From positions 1,364,001-1,428,000 of the forward strand of contig CP114124.1 of the NCBI GenBank assembly GCA_029959195.1: DNA of 64,000 bases, read 5' to 3'. Under the pieces are notes generated by a model, which made no database searches, had not been told where the DNA came from, and saw only the letters and a program-made list of their open reading frames with translations. The first letter of the stretch is position 1. Each line of letters starts with the position of its first letter. Source of the DNA: Dictyophora rubrovolvata (Eukaryota; Basidiomycota; Agaricomycetes; Phallales; Phallaceae). Of the stretch, positions 27,217 through 40,084 are shown one piece after another. The position numbers and the translations under genes are program-made.

Positions 27217-30065
27217 TCAACAGGCCGGGGAAGTCAGGGGAATTTTAACTGTGGTCTGGAAATCCAAATTAGCCTGAGACGGCGGGGTGTGAACGAGAAA
27301 GTCACATACAGCAAGACCCGAAAGACTAGTTTCTTTATATTTAACGGACATGTCTCGTGCGGTCAATCGCATTGCTTCAATAGCTTCATCGAGTGTCACT
27401 GAGTAGACACCATCGCTAGCCATAGCCAGTTGAGATGCTGTAACAGCCTTTACCGCTATAAGAAAAAGTAAGTCGAGTCATACAAAAAATAAATATAGAC
27501 TCAGTACCCCCAAGGCTGTTTCTTTCAATGCAAGGAACTTGAACCAAACCATCAATGGGATCACAAGTTAAGCCTAGATTGTGTTCTATTCCAATCTCAG
27601 CTGCCTGTAAAACGGTTTCCGGCGAAGCTCCCATGCATGCTGCGAACCCAGCAGCGGCCATCGAACATGCCACTGTTCATAAATATGAACAATTCCGAAA
27701 TAAAAAGTCCTGAAGGTTACGAACCTCCCACCTCGGCCTGACATCCACCTTCCGCGGCAGATATGGTACTACCACGCTATTCGGAAGGTTAAGCCTCTCG
27801 AAAGCCTTCATCAAGACATTGAACTAACCTTGAAAAGCATTCCAACGGCTGCCGCAGTCAATAGGAATGTTTTGATGCTCTTTTCTGCATCCTCACTAAC
27901 GAACTAGGGTATAAATGTAAGCATGAGTAGAGGACTAAATATAGACTTACTTCTACGATGTACTTTAAGACTGCGGGTATTACTCCTGCGGCACCATTAG
28001 TAGGACTTGTTACAATACGCCCGCCACTGGCGTTGACCTCATTTACACTTATCGCGTAACAACTGAGCCAGTCCATGGCCTATATGGAATTCTTAGATGA
28101 AGATAAAGAAATGAGGAAAGCCCGATACCGGAAAAACCGTTTTTCGCTAAAAAAAAAAAAAAAAGTTAGTACATAAACATTATCGGAAGGCGTACAAAAA
28201 CAAACTCACGGGTGGCATGGGCAAAATTGGATGATCAAAGGAGCCAATGACCCGAGTGGGTCGAGAACGTCTGTTAGCATGTCGAGCGTTGGAAAGGGGT
28301 GTGAAGTTATCACCGTCCGTCGACGCTCTAGCATTATTAGAATTTGATTTCTGAATTTCCCCTGTCTCCGCAATTGCGGTCAGTGTTTCAGGACCGGTAA
28401 TGACGGGTAATTGACCAGTCGACAAAGCGGGATAGAATCTGCAGTGGATCAATGAGACACGACTGCAGAGAAAGAGAGAGAATAGGAAGCTAACCCTCTC
28501 ATCAGGCGTCGATAGAGACCGGGAGCCCTCCTACGTAAACCCAGTCTCCCAGGTAGTACGGTCTCCGAGGTAAGAACACCTGATCGTATGCAGTCATCCA
28601 TCACGGACCAAATACGGATTAACTTTTTGAACGTAAATTCGAGACATCAACTTTCTGTTCGAGAAACAACCACCTTATTGTGAATCTCCTCATGAGTATG
28701 AAAATGTAACTCGTTATCGTAGATTAATTGAGCAATAGTCATCTGAAGCTGATGTTAGACTGAGAGCACCAGAAATTAAACAGAGTAACTACGTTGTGTT
28801 TTCGGGTGAGTGCAAGGAGAGAATCCCCTGAATAAAAAAGATATGGTGGTTGACTTGGCCTAGGATGTAACTCGGTATCCGTAGCATCCGAGACCGATGA
28901 CTTGGCAAGTCGAGCTGAGTTTACAATACTTTTGTTGACGCCTTTATAATAAAGGTTTTCATCGTCTGGTCAAAAAGGGGTTTGTAAGAGTTGATGTTCT
29001 TAGACATAGCGTATCCCACATTTAGTCTTATCGTTAACGACAAAGCCTCCTCCAACGCTAGGGAAAAAGGATTAATACACATCTACCAATTCTGACGAGA
29101 TGTACCTAAAGTATTCATTCGTTGCTAAAAGATCTCCATTTGTATCGAAAACGGTAAATCGCATCCCATTCGGGTGTGTTTTCAAAACCTGGTCCCATCT
29201 GGTATTTTTGAGATTCCGAGTAGACTTTGCTAAGAAAATATTACCTCCAAAGCATGTCACGATCCATATCATAAGTGATGCGGTGACTTCCTCCGAGAAG
29301 TAATGTTTTATTTTCGAGGACGGCCTCATATCTGGATGGGATAGTCCCGGTGTCTATTGTTTCGGGATCTGACCCTATTCTTACGTCAATATATACTGTA
29401 AGTCGAGACAATAGGAGCCCGCACCTTCGAGTCCGAGAAGAATTGCCTGCGGAGTATGATGACTGGAATACGCAATTACAAACAAAAGAAGAAAAGTAAG
29501 AAGAGTGGTCTACTCACCCTTTGCCAGTAGCAGCCAAACTACCATATCTGATAGTTTCTCTCAGCTCATGAGTAAGTCTGTACACAGAGTGAGCTTACAG
29601 ATGTATTTTGACTTGGTGAACCTGTGAAAAGAGCTCGGTAATTAAGTCGAACGGTCATTTTCTCACTAGACCACTTGCTTTCTCCAGTAAACCAAGTTCT
29701 TGCAAATCAAACATGAAAATTCTAGCAGCCCTCATCGGTCCAACGGTATGAGAACTTGACGGCCCCACTAAAGAAAGTTAATCAGAGAATATGCTCCAAA
29801 TAGGCAGAAGAATTGCCAAACCTCCAATACTAAAAAGGTCGAAGGTAGATATGACGGCGTGCTCTGGTCGAGGAGGATCGTCTTGGGTATCATTATCTGT
29901 AGAATTTAAGGCTCGATCAGTAGAGTATGACCGATGGTAATTCCGAGCACGATATTTCAGACAAGCAGTTCGATAACTTCGAATGCAAGATGATGTCACA
30001 TATTGCAGCTGCCTGCAGGAAGTACGCTTGATAGGACAAACTAGGCTTCGAATGATGTGAGTCAT
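27217..30065 (-). CDS. L-serine dehydratase, iron-sulfur type, mitochondrial
   Basis: SdaA-type L-serine ammonia-lyase, which uses a [4Fe-4S] cluster rather than PLP to make pyruvate from serine. The start at 30065 gives an Arg/Ser/Cys-rich, acid-poor leader of about 65 residues, which suggests import into mitochondria. Next come [63 protein letters not shown]-like sequence, [37 protein letters not shown] and [19 protein letters not shown] with two cluster cysteines. GGCQAE carries the third. The tail is [14 protein letters not shown]. About a dozen introns are needed, and that at 29678-29622 has a GC donor. Splicing near the C-terminus (after GLA) is uncertain, so the last 25 residues may differ. 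Confidence 0.9.
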
Positions 30066-30624
30066 GCCAGTGTGTAATGGGAGCCGAGCTTCAAGGATTT
30101 ACAACCTGATGACAGGCTCGGTAACAAGTTGGCGCCTCAAAGGATCAAAAAATAGAACGAAACTTTTTTTTATATCAAGTCATCGGCAGCAGCAGCAGGG
30201 GAACATGGCCGTATTAGCGCTCCGTGACATTGTGTCATGTTAGTAAGCGGCCATTTTCTGCCGTTCACTAATTGCTCCTTCCCGCTAATCTGAAATGAAT
30301 TATCATGAGTTATCATGCCAGACTATCTTAGGCGACCATGACAGTTACGGATCCAGCAATTACCTAAAATCAACCTTGCAGCAAGGTTTACAGACATAAA
30401 CTTTACATAAACTTTCCGAGGAGAGCTCATGGTTAATGTTCTCATGACTTTGGGCAAAAATAAACTCACCAGCCTGGACTCGGCCCGAGTAATCGAAAAT
30501 TTCATGGATAGCTTAAAGAGAAGGGAAGGCCGACATGCAAAACGCATTTCATACGTATAAATAAGCATGCATCCAATGGTCAATTTGTTTGTTCTGCGAA
30601 CGGTCCTCTCTTCCCTTCGCCGCC
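30066..30624. promoter_or_regulatory. divergent promoter region, serine dehydratase / carrier
   Basis: 560 bp between two start codons facing away from each other. A (CAG)n-like run CGGCAGCAGCAGCAGG lies at 30183-30198. I see no exon and no named binding site. Confidence 0.4.
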
Positions 30625-32659
30625 ATGGTGTCCTTGTCAGTTGGAACGCTTATTTATCTGGGCGCAATGCCCCTTGTGAAGACGTGAGTTTTGATCCATT
30701 TGACCTTATGGTTATCCTATGCTACCATAGATACTTGACTATTGGTTTCGGCTACATTATGGCACGTTTGAATCTGTTCCCAGCAGCCGCATCGAGAGGA
30801 GCTTCTCATATCACTATGAATCTGGCCCTACCCTGTCTAGTCTTTGCAAATATCGTACCCGGTATACTAATCACTAATATGAAATCTTAACGCGTCACTG
30901 ATGAACTTCATTTAGCCTTTACCCCGTCGAATGTATCTGCCCTTGGACCTTTGTTTTTACTGGGATTCGTTTATCAGTTCCTCGGTTTTCTTCTTGGTAC
31001 GAATAGCGCCTCTATACATACTTCACCTTATGCTTACGGCAAGTATCAGGTTTATTCATCCGGGAAGCTTGTTATGTCCCTCGGAATTTCTATCAAGGTT
31101 TGGTTGTCATGTGTACCACGTCCAACTGGGGGAACCTTCGCAAGTTTAATCGCAAGTCTTTTTACTGTATCGACTAAGATTTCTTTCACCAGCGACTGCT
31201 GTTGTGCTCTCCGTTACCCAGGTTGCGCCCTTCAATCCAGCTACCGATCCTGACTGTAAGAGTTTAGTTCAGTATTCAATCGCCCCCAGATATAAATGGA
31301 AATCTTAGTAGGAGTTTCATTTGTGTCGATATTCATCGTTGCCTATTTTCTGGGCTTTTGGGTTTCCGGTGCTGCACACTCGATATCTTGGGATTATTTA
31401 CCCCATATACCTCAGGGCGAAGCCGCTGAACAAAAGGTTCATTGGAAGGAAAAACCACTCGGAAGATGGTTTTATCGAATAGTGCTCAGATCCGATACAA
31501 TTGCGTTTATAAACGAACCTCGAGAGAAACGGGATGCCGAGAAAAATGAAATTGACAAGAACATAACAATTTCGGTCCTCAATTCAACAAATCAGCTTGG
31601 GAGGCGATTATCAAATACTTCCAAGGTCATTTCTCCGGAGACAACAATTCAAGACACCGCTGCAGACGTCGCCCCAGTGGCTTCAACAATCAGCGAGGAA
31701 CTGCCCTCCGGAGGTTCACCAGTCTCCGTTCATGGTTCTCCTTTCAAATTTGTCCTTCATCGACTACGCCAAGTTTTGTCTGTCCTCGCCACCCCTGTGA
31801 CTGTTGTTTTGGCCATATCTCTTCCGGTTGCTTTGGTCCAACCTTTAAAAGCCTTATTCGTCGATACCACTGCTCAAGGAGGTCCGGATTGGAAAGGTCC
31901 GGATGGAAGACCTCCTTTATTTTTCATAATAGATACAGGTTAGTATTCCAACACCACGGTATTATTCATATTTTTTATCGATTAAAACATAGCCACGTTT
32001 GTTGGCAATCTGACTGTGCCGATGGGCTTGATCCTACTGGGAGCAAGTTTCGCTCGTTTAAAACTTCCTCGTCCACTTTCTAGGTTACCGTGGATAGCTA
32101 TGATTTCCGTGACTATAGCAAAAATGGTTATTATGCCTGTATTTGGTATTTTCGTAGTTCAAGCCATGGTGAAGAATGGGTTGATTTCTTCGTGAGTTAT
32201 ACATTTTATTTTCAATACCATCTGCCCTTCTGAAAGTAAGTCAAGAGATAGTAAAGTTGAGCGATTTGTGGCAATCTTTTTAGCAGGAACACCAGCCGCT
32301 GTTAAGTAAGTGATGTTTTGAGCACCCCAACTGGTCTGTAATGACAAGTCACCCGTCCCCATTCAGTCAAATGATTGCTACACAGCTATATTCTCCGGAT
32401 GGAACTGTAGATACCCTATCCGTAAGTGGACATCTCAAATGGTTGGAACATACTAATTGCTATCAAACCTAGGCCTTCATTTTAATCCAATGTACGTCGT
32501 TACCCAAATTTCTCTCACAGGCAATAACCTTGACCGTCAAATAGACGTGTTTATGTTTATCGGTTCTTCGTAAGTTGACTCAAAGTATGTTTCTGGATTA
32601 ATCCAATTATTTCATCGAAACTTAGAGCATTGGCTGCCATTGCAATTGCACTACTATAA
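30625..32659 (+). CDS. auxin-efflux-carrier family membrane transporter
   Basis: Member of the PIN-like Mem_trans family. Fungal members are ER or plasma-membrane carriers of mostly unknown substrate. The first exon encodes MVSLSVGTLIYLGAMPLVKT, and after an intron YLTIGFGYIMARLNLFPA and HITMNLALPCLVFANIVP follow. Transmembrane segments alternate with FTPSNVSALGPLFLLGFVYQ and VSIFIVAYFLGFWVSGAAHS. A hydrophilic central loop of about 150 residues (31420-31760) separates the two helical halves. The C-terminal half has LTVPMGLILLGASFARLKLP, MISVTIAKMVIMPVFGIFVV and GTPAAVNQMIATQLYSPDG, and ends in SSALAAIAIALL. Both halves are open, and no break was found. The substrate is not predictable from sequence. 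Confidence 0.88.
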
Positions 32660-33107
32660 TAGATAAAGTTTACTTTACCGGCCCAGGATAGATTAGGTTC
32701 TCGGTGTAGATCCGTTCATAGGCATTGTATCGCATATAAAGCATTGTTTCCATGTACTGCTACATATATACATCATATAACAAAAGCCTGTCGAATTCGC
32801 AAACCGCCTTCCTTATTGTGCCCTTGGGCTCGCTCTCACCATTATCGAGCAAATAGAACGTCCTGCATCATCAGTCCATTTATATCTCTCAAATTTCGTT
32901 CGCACCTTATCGTTGGTAAATCAAACATATTTTAAAAAGTATTAATACGTATGCGATTGAACGTCCACAAACTAAAATGATATAATTACGATAACTATGC
33001 ATAAAGTGACAAACAGTATGATATGCCAGTAAATAATGCGAATCCAAGTAAATATACAAAGCCATAAGCAGTCTTGGAATAGTCTGTCACCTCGTCGATG
33101 ACTATTA
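32660..33107. other. convergent 3' intergenic region
   Basis: About 450 bp between the 3' ends of the carrier gene (plus) and BUD6 (minus). It is A/T-rich and should hold both terminators. No coding exon was seen. Confidence 0.4.
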
Positions 33108-36100
33108 TTATTTACCCGTAGGTGATTCGGTTTGTGTAGGAGGACCTGCCTGAGATCCCTGATTATACAATTGCTTAATAGCCAGCTCATTTCGCTTTTG
33201 TCTTATGCGTTCCACCTCTTCCGCCCCACCTGTCAATTTCAACTTCTTCCCTTGCACGAAACCATTCAGCTCGGCTTGGAATTCATCTGCCTGATTAGCA
33301 CGTTCCTTTTCGCGATTTTTCTCGCTGGCTGCGATTGCTTTCAAGCGACGCTCCGGGTCTACAGCCGCACTTCGTACTTCGAGCATGACGGTGCTAAGTC
33401 CGTTATGGCCTTCCTCCATGGGTGGGGGACGGAACCGCGCCCTCGCGCTTCCAGTGGTGCTCCGAAGGGAGATAACTTTTTCAATATGCCCAAACACCTC
33501 CGTAAGGGCCTTATGGTCTTCCGAAAGATCGTTCATGAATTCCTCTTGATAGCTCAGGAATTGCTGCTCTTCTACTATATTTTGAAGTTCTTCTTCCCAC
33601 GTCTTCTTCCACATGGGCTTCACTGTCTGAATATGCTCGGTTAAACTCTCCAGTTCCTTTGCCGTGGTTTCAATGTCTGCCTTTAATGTGGTCATAACAT
33701 TTGATTTAGGGGAAACGTGCCTCTTAAGCACATCGTGCTTGAGGGTCTCGACCATGTCTTGTAGCTCCTCCACTTTAGTCAAAATATTCTGACTACGCTT
33801 GTCCATAGTCGCTTTTCCAGTATCAATGAAAGCTCGCGCGCCCCCAATCTTCGTCGACGCAAGTTCACGTACGCTAGCAGTTTGCGATCGGAGGGTGGTT
33901 AACGATTCCTTGGTTTGATTCATAAAGTCCGTGTACAGCTGTCTAATGACACCCAAATCTCGACGAAGATTTTGAACCTCGTCAAACTGCGTTTTCAGAT
34001 CGGAAACAATCCTGGTTGTTGCGAGATCGGACATCGCCACCGAATTTCCCGTCATTTGAGGCATTACGGGTGCTGGAGACGACGGAGCACGCAGAACATC
34101 ATCAGTGGGCGATATTTTGCTTATCTTTATATCGTCATTTTGGAGTTTGGACAGTCGGGCAACACGTCGAGCGATATTTGCAAACTGATTTTCTGACGGG
34201 CGCGGCATAGAGGGTGATTGGGTTAGTGTCAAGTTGGAAGCTTGGGCTGGGAGAGATTGTCGGCGTGAAGAAGTTATTGTTGTCCTCAAGTCCTTGATAT
34301 CTTGAGTTAAATTCGAGATTTGCATATCAATATGTTGTTTGATTTGATCGAGGGCTGTAATCACGAAGTCAGTACAACACATGTACTATGAGGTTATAGT
34401 ACACTTACGTTCGATATTTAAAGACAACAGGGACTTATCCTTGACATCGTCCATATCTTCCAATTCGTATTGAACATGGCTAGAGGGATCATTGATATAT
34501 ATAGCGGGAAAGTTCTCAAGTCCGGGATTATACGAAAACTTGTCAGTGAAATGCAAACGGAGGGATGGAATGGACAATCCATCTCGTTCTAATGTTAGTT
34601 TCTTGACCTGCAATCCGACCTTGAGAAAGACCGTAACAGAATCCGAGGCTGGAAATGTTGAAGGGAGTTTTTCGCTTGCAGGTGACGACCCAGGTGCTTG
34701 GACGTCATTGACCATGGTGATTTGTTCAGCAGTAACCTCTACAATTGGGACGTTGGCCAATGTCTCAGGAACGGGCGGGACAGGAGGAGCATTTTTAGCC
34801 GGAGAGTAAGTCCTGGGCTGTCTCTTGGAATGAGATGGGGATGCGCTATCGGCTCTATTTCTTCTATCACTATCGGTGCGGCTGAGACTCTTCGAAGGGC
34901 TCTTTACAACAACACTCGGACTTTCATTCTCTTCGGCTAAAGATTCTAGGTCCCCTGGAGTCAGTGTTGCTCCAAACATGGCGCTACGCCTATTCTTCCT
35001 CCTATCTTCACCGGCGGTGAACTTATCGAGAGGGGATATTCCTGACTTATCCCTTCCACCCGCAATTTTGGTTATATTGTACGTAGAAAAGCGCTTCGAA
35101 GCTCGTCTACCAAATGCTTCGGTTTTCTTCAACGCATCTAGAGAGCTTTCCATCGCGGGGGCTCTAGTGCTCTCAGCAGTAATGTAGTCTTTGTCTGGGG
35201 TGAGAAGCGGGCTGTGTTCGTGGTCATTTGCTTGTGTAGTGTCTGGCTGGGGAGATTTCCTGTCAGGCGAGGGGCCATTCGATCCTCCTGAAATTTCTGT
35301 ACCTGGGGTGGTGGGTAGTTGAACAGGCGGATCTGAAAGCGAATACCGCGCTACACTAGCAGGCACAGGTATTGGAGTAAAACCATGCTTGCCAGGTTTG
35401 GTGGTAGGCGGAACAAATGCTTCGTTATTCTCTTCTGGTTGAGCAGGTGCAGGAAGTGTAGATGGATGATTAAAGTACCCAGCAGTATGTTGAGTCCTGG
35501 CGCTTTGAGATGGAGAACTCCTTTGCTCTAATGAAGATCCAGATATTCGTGCCAATTGTTCTTCCCCGCGAGGCGGATCGTGCTCAGAAACGACCTCTCT
35601 TTCTCTGCGTAACAGAGAAGATTGGGACTCGCGCTGCGAGTCTCTTATAGATGTTCTCGCACGACTATGGTCAGTGCGAGAACTCCTGCTACTTGATGAA
35701 CCTGTAGAACCTCTGGTACGTTCAATCATGCGACGATAGATGGTTTGTTTTAATCGAAGACCGTGTAATAGATTCGTTATGACTTTACGGACATCAGGAA
35801 GATAGAGATCCAACACGGCCTGTGAGGCATCCTCTGATAAACATGCCTCCAGGATATGACGAAGATCGTCTGGGACTGACATAAGCTCACTTTGCCAAGA
35901 CGTTAATACATTATACCCTCCGTTAAACCGGACAAAAAGCAAGGGAATTATTTACCTCATATCGATGTTGCACTGACTGAACGCTGCCACTGCGGCATTA
36001 AAGTCATTTCCCAGACGTACATAGACGTCGCTGACGTCGGTTTCCGCTATGTGGCCTTTGCTCCATTCTGTCAACGCTTCCAATAGCTCTTTAATTGCAA

Positions 36101-36358
36101 CTAATAAACGAGTGACAGCTGATTCCACAGCAGGATTACTATACTAAAAAAACACTTATGAATACCCTAAATTGGAAAATGAGGCTGAGATGAGCTATTT
36201 ACCTCGCGTCTTCCGCCATGGCGCGAGCTCTGTGATGAAGTAGAACCGGTGTGGCGATGATAATTCGAAGGCACAGCGGAGGGTGGGTAGGCTGACATGG
36301 GTGTTGAAGGAGAATGATAAGGGTTTGGGGAGGGAAAATAGACTGGATCAGTCTGCAT
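33108..36358 (-). CDS. BUD6: Bud6/Aip3-type actin- and formin-binding polarity protein
   Basis: Aip3/Bud6 proteins bind actin and stimulate formin-driven actin assembly at polarity sites. Four exons (36358-36203, 36143-35956, 35889-34409, 34354-33108) give 1023 aa. The start is set at MQTDPVYFPSPNPYHSPS, because the frame further upstream has no ATG. An N-terminal helical region (NPAVESAVTRLLVAIKELLE) is followed by ELMSVPDDLRHILEACLSED. A Ser/Pro-rich linker of about 300 residues comes next. The Aip3 C-terminal domain opens SVTVFLKVGLQVKKLTLERD with SLRLHFTDKFSYNPGLENFP. It then has long coiled coils (HIDMQISNLTQDIKDLRTTI) and the basic GARAFIDTGKATMDKRSQNI region. The start lies 76 bp from the divergent TMA16 start. 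Confidence 0.9.
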
Positions 36359-36434
36359 GACAGGCAAACGACTCAGTGACAAGAACTTGGAATTTAGCGC
36401 CCGTTGATTCTTGTTAGTTGAGAACGATCAAGTC
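36359..36434. promoter_or_regulatory. 76-bp divergent promoter, BUD6 / TMA16
   Basis: Only 76 bp lie between the two start codons on opposite strands. Both 5' UTRs and core promoters must fit here or overlap the opposite gene. No TATA-like box was seen. Confidence 0.6.
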
Positions 36435-37141
36435 ATGGTTGCTCCAGCAAAAAAATCTGCGCCAACATCAAACCAAAAGCAGGTCAAAGAAAAGATTTTT
36501 CATCCCCAATCGAGAAAAGCTGGACAATTAGAATGGACGCAGTTAAGAAAGGCAAAAATGGCGTCAGCAGCTCAAAAGAAAACGAAGAAAGAATCGGCAA
36601 AAGGTGAGCCATGTTTGTCACGGATCGAGATGAATAATATTGTATGGTATTCATATATACTTTCAACAAATAGTTGACAGATTTGTTTTCTTTTATCATG
36701 CCATTCCACCAGAGGCAGAAGCAGTTTCTCTAGAAGAACTACATACCATCGTACGAGACATTTGGCTGAAACGACACGATGAAGAATTGAGCCAGGAAAA
36801 AGCGTTACGGCGGAAGGGCAGACCGAAAAGTTCGAATCAGATGCGTCTCGAGGATATTATCTTACATGAGACCGAAGAATATCGAACAGGCTTCGGCGAG
36901 TAGTACCTCGTAGTATATCACTCACTACTAATTTATGTTCCTGTTGTCAGAGGTTCCTGACTTAACGCACCCGCCTACAGTCAAATTATTCCGCCAGTGG
37001 GGCCAAACGGGTGTAGGCTTTTTGGACATTTTACGGTATATTCGAATAAACTCGGAAAACCCGACTCAAGTGCTTGTTTCCAGACCAGGTCGGCACGAAA
37101 GTCTTACGGTCAGTGATATAGCCATGTCGGAAATTAATTAG
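36435..37141 (+). CDS. TMA16: translation machinery-associated protein 16
   Basis: Ribosome-associated protein of the TMA16 family, implicated in 60S assembly. Three exons (36435-36603, 36674-36895, 36951-37141) give 193 aa. The N-terminus is Lys-rich with KIFHPQSRKAGQLEWTQLRK, matching the family HPxSRKA motif. DRFVFFYHAIPPEAEAVSLE and RRKGRPKSSNQMRLEDIILH lie in the middle. EYRTGF|EVPDLTHPPTVKLFRQWGQT crosses the second intron. That intron (36896-36950) has a GCGAGT donor. Using the nearby GT would break the EVPDL reading, so GC-AG splicing is required. Confidence 0.9.
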
Positions 37142-37481
37142 ATATCGCTCTATGTAGCCATCCGAATACCATTGCATGTATATGTACATATCAACTCGAA
37201 AGGGGCGTCCCTGCGTCCCTTGCTGTCAAACAAAATACAACCATTAGCTAAGTATACAGCCATATGTATGAACTTCTGAATTTAGTTTCAATTTTTAAAA
37301 TGAGATCGCTTACGGCACGTGATCATATCTTAGGGCGATCCGTCGGCGTCCACGTCGTCAGCGACAGTCCAAAACAGTTTCTGTATGAGCTAAATTCTGC
37401 GCGCTGTTCCGAATCTTCTTCACCTTTTTCCATTTGCCCTATTGACATCCACCGGAGTCTCTCTTTAAGCAACATTATATC
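37142..37481. other. intergenic, VRG4 promoter
   Basis: 340 bp between TMA16 and VRG4, both on plus. The last 100 bp before the VRG4 ATG are pyrimidine-rich (TCTTCTTCACCTTTTTCC), which is common just upstream of fungal start codons. Confidence 0.4.
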
Positions 37482-39013
37482 ATGTCTTCCCAAGATCGTG
37501 GCGGAGAGCACGACGCTTCCAGAGCCGACTACGTTGCAGTACCGCTAACAGAAGATATGAATCTTCAAAAAAGAAAAAACGCCAATGAACAGACAACCTC
37601 TCCAGACATATTATCAAACTCTGCCATACCACCAATCTTATCATATTGCGTTGCTAGCATAACAATGACAGTTGTTAACAAAGTATGTACATGGCTTTCA
37701 AATTTCTATATCTCGTAGCTCAAAAGTTTCTTATTCTCCCCGCCAAAAAAAAAGTACGTTGTATCAGGAAGGGACTTTTCCATGAATTTTCTTTTGTTAT
37801 GTCTTCAATCCATTGTATGCGTTGCGTGCGTGTGGCTGTCGAAAAAAGCAAATCTCATTTCTTTTCGAGATTTTGACATTGGAGACGCCAAGCAGTGGTT
37901 TCCCATCAGCTTCTTGCTAGTTCTTGTCATTTATACAGGCTCAAAGAGTCTCGTGAGTTTCCGCTAGCGGTGCTTTATTCCTGTCTCATCCGCTGAAAAC
38001 GTTTTCCATGGCAGCAATATCTCCCTATACCAGTATACACCATATTCAAGAACCTAACTATCATTCTCATTGTCCGTTCCGTCCCGTCTTCTTCTCTTTG
38101 TCTTTTCCCGTTTAACGAAATTTCGTTTTTACAGGCCTATGGCGAAGTTCTATGGTTCGGCGGACGTGTGACCGGGTTAACCCTCGGATCCTTCATGCTA
38201 ATGGTTATTTCTTCTATCATCGCAGCATGGAGTGATATCAGCCAGACACTAGCCACCTATTCTATCTGGCTCCCCGAGGTCGGGGTAGAACCGGACGCGC
38301 GTATGAATTCCATCGTATTAATAAACTCTGGTTACGTTTGGATGCTAGCAAACTGTCTAGCCCAAGCTGCTTATGTATGTTCTTCACAGTCTGAACTCCA
38401 AGGTAAAACTGACGTGTCACGGACAGGTTCTCGCTATGCGCAAGCGTATCAAAAACATTGGATTCAAAGACTGGGATACCATGTTCTATAACAACCTCCT
38501 ATCGATCCCGGTTCTTGTCCTATTTTCTTTGATTGTCGAAGACTGGGGCACAGAAAATCTCAATAAGAACTTGTAAGGCATCTGCGCCCTCACTTTGCAG
38601 AGTCCAATGCTAAGTGGTTCCCTTTGTAAGCCCATCGGAGACAAGGAATGTACTGCTCTTCGCGATTGCCTTTTCGGGGGCCGCTGCCGCGTTCATCTCG
38701 TACTCGACTGCTTGGTGCGTCCGAACGACTAGCAGCACGACATATAGGTAAGGCAATCAACCATCTTGTTTATTTTATCGCTCATCTACCCGTCAACAAC
38801 AGCATGGTGGGAGCCTTGAATAAATTGCCTGTAGCTGCATCAGGCATGATCTTCTTCGGTGATCCAGTCACCTTAGGATCCGTTTCTGCAGTCTCTGCAG
38901 GGTTTTTGGCGGGGCTGGTTTACGCCATCGCTAAAAACAACCAAAATAAGGCAGAAAAAAGCAAAAACGATGCCCCCCTTCCTTTGCACAATAGAAAGCC
39001 TATGAGCCATTAG
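37482..39013 (+). CDS. VRG4: GDP-mannose transporter (Vrg4/Vig4)
   Basis: Golgi antiporter that imports GDP-mannose for glycoprotein and glycolipid mannosylation. The short cytosolic N-terminus [17 protein letters not shown] is followed by about ten membrane segments. [18 protein letters not shown] begins the first, [20 protein letters not shown] the next, and [17 protein letters not shown] and [20 protein letters not shown] follow. Both substrate-binding signatures are present: FYNN in [12 protein letters not shown] and GALNK in [20 protein letters not shown]. The charged tail ends HNRKPMSH. About six introns interrupt the coding region. No defect was seen. Confidence 0.93.
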
Positions 39014-40084
39014 AAGTGTTTGCATATATTTATTATTCGCTATGAGTTTTGTCGTTTTAACTAGCCACAGATACATTGTTCATTGATGATTAGCCTGGCA
39101 CGTTCACGCAACATTCGCCATCAAGGGTCCTAATTTCTGCACTTCGGCATCACGATCGGACGATTTAAAAACCGAGTTGAGTCTAGAGAACGAAAATCCG
39201 ATTGACGTTGCATGAAAATTCGAGGTGTATTTGAATTTCATGGCGTCTACCAATTAACCGAAGATTTACATATGCCAAGTCTCTCGTCTTGGATGAGCAG
39301 TCCAAGCTTGATTCAAGAGAAGTAATGAAATCATCTGAACTTGACAGTCAAACGTTGCACAATTTTAATACTCTGGGTGAATCGTATGACAGCTATGATT
39401 AATTATATAGAATATATGCATGGCAATCCTTATCTGCGTGCGGCGCTACTTCCATTCAATTCCTCGTCGTCTTAATTGTATCACAATGATGGAAGCTTGA
39501 AATATCCTTCCGCTTTTTTTTTCTATTAGGTTCAGGGACAAGAAGCCAGTTTGACTATGACGATATACAACAAGGCGTTCATTATGAGCCGCTTGAGGCA
39601 AATAATTCAATTGTTCCCTAGGTTGCACGTGAAAAACTCCGAACGCACTGATGCGATGGGGCACGATCGTTTTTCTGAGAAGTCAAGCGTCTCTTCTCCA
39701 TTGCTTAAAGGCATCGTGGGGCAGTGGAATTCCGAGAGGTTATTCGTAATGTCCGCGCTCTACACAGGTATTAAAATGTTATCAAAGCTTGGAGTTTGAT
39801 TGATTCACTAGATTGGGTTAGGGTTAAACGTTAAAGACTAGTGGCGTACAACATGGAGAGGAATATCACCGGATGTTTGATAATTCCTTGGATTTTGATA
39901 AATTTCATATGACATTTGGTGAGAATTGAGTCGATCAGCCTGGGCCAATAGGATTGCGGAGTTCGAAACGGAGACCCGTTACTCCATCTTATCGTCGGCC
40001 TGACGCGGTTTGTGTATTTATACCAAGTTTGAACATTTCCCGCCGCAAGTCGAGTCGACATTCGCCCCCTTAACTCTACGAAAT
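39014..40084. other. intergenic, pyruvate carboxylase upstream region
   Basis: 1.07 kb between VRG4 and the carboxylase gene, both on plus. An 82-codon ORF (39551-39799) shows no recognisable family and could be a chance frame or leader ORF. A single TTAGGG-like GGGTTAGGGTTAAAC occurs near 39815, not a telomere array. Nothing else was identified. Confidence 0.4.

Noticed and set aside
34382-34386. Two separate proteins read from the two long minus ORFs at 33108-35942
   Set aside because: A 54-nt intron joins them in frame into one Bud6 protein (LNIE-PLDQIKQH); the apparent second start codon lies inside the intron.
39551-39799. 82-codon plus ORF upstream of pyruvate carboxylase
   Set aside because: No recognisable domain and no splice or promoter support; kept only as a note on the intergenic region.
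39815-39830. GGGTTAGGGTTA telomere-like sequence
   Set aside because: Two units only, inside an ordinary intergenic region; no array.
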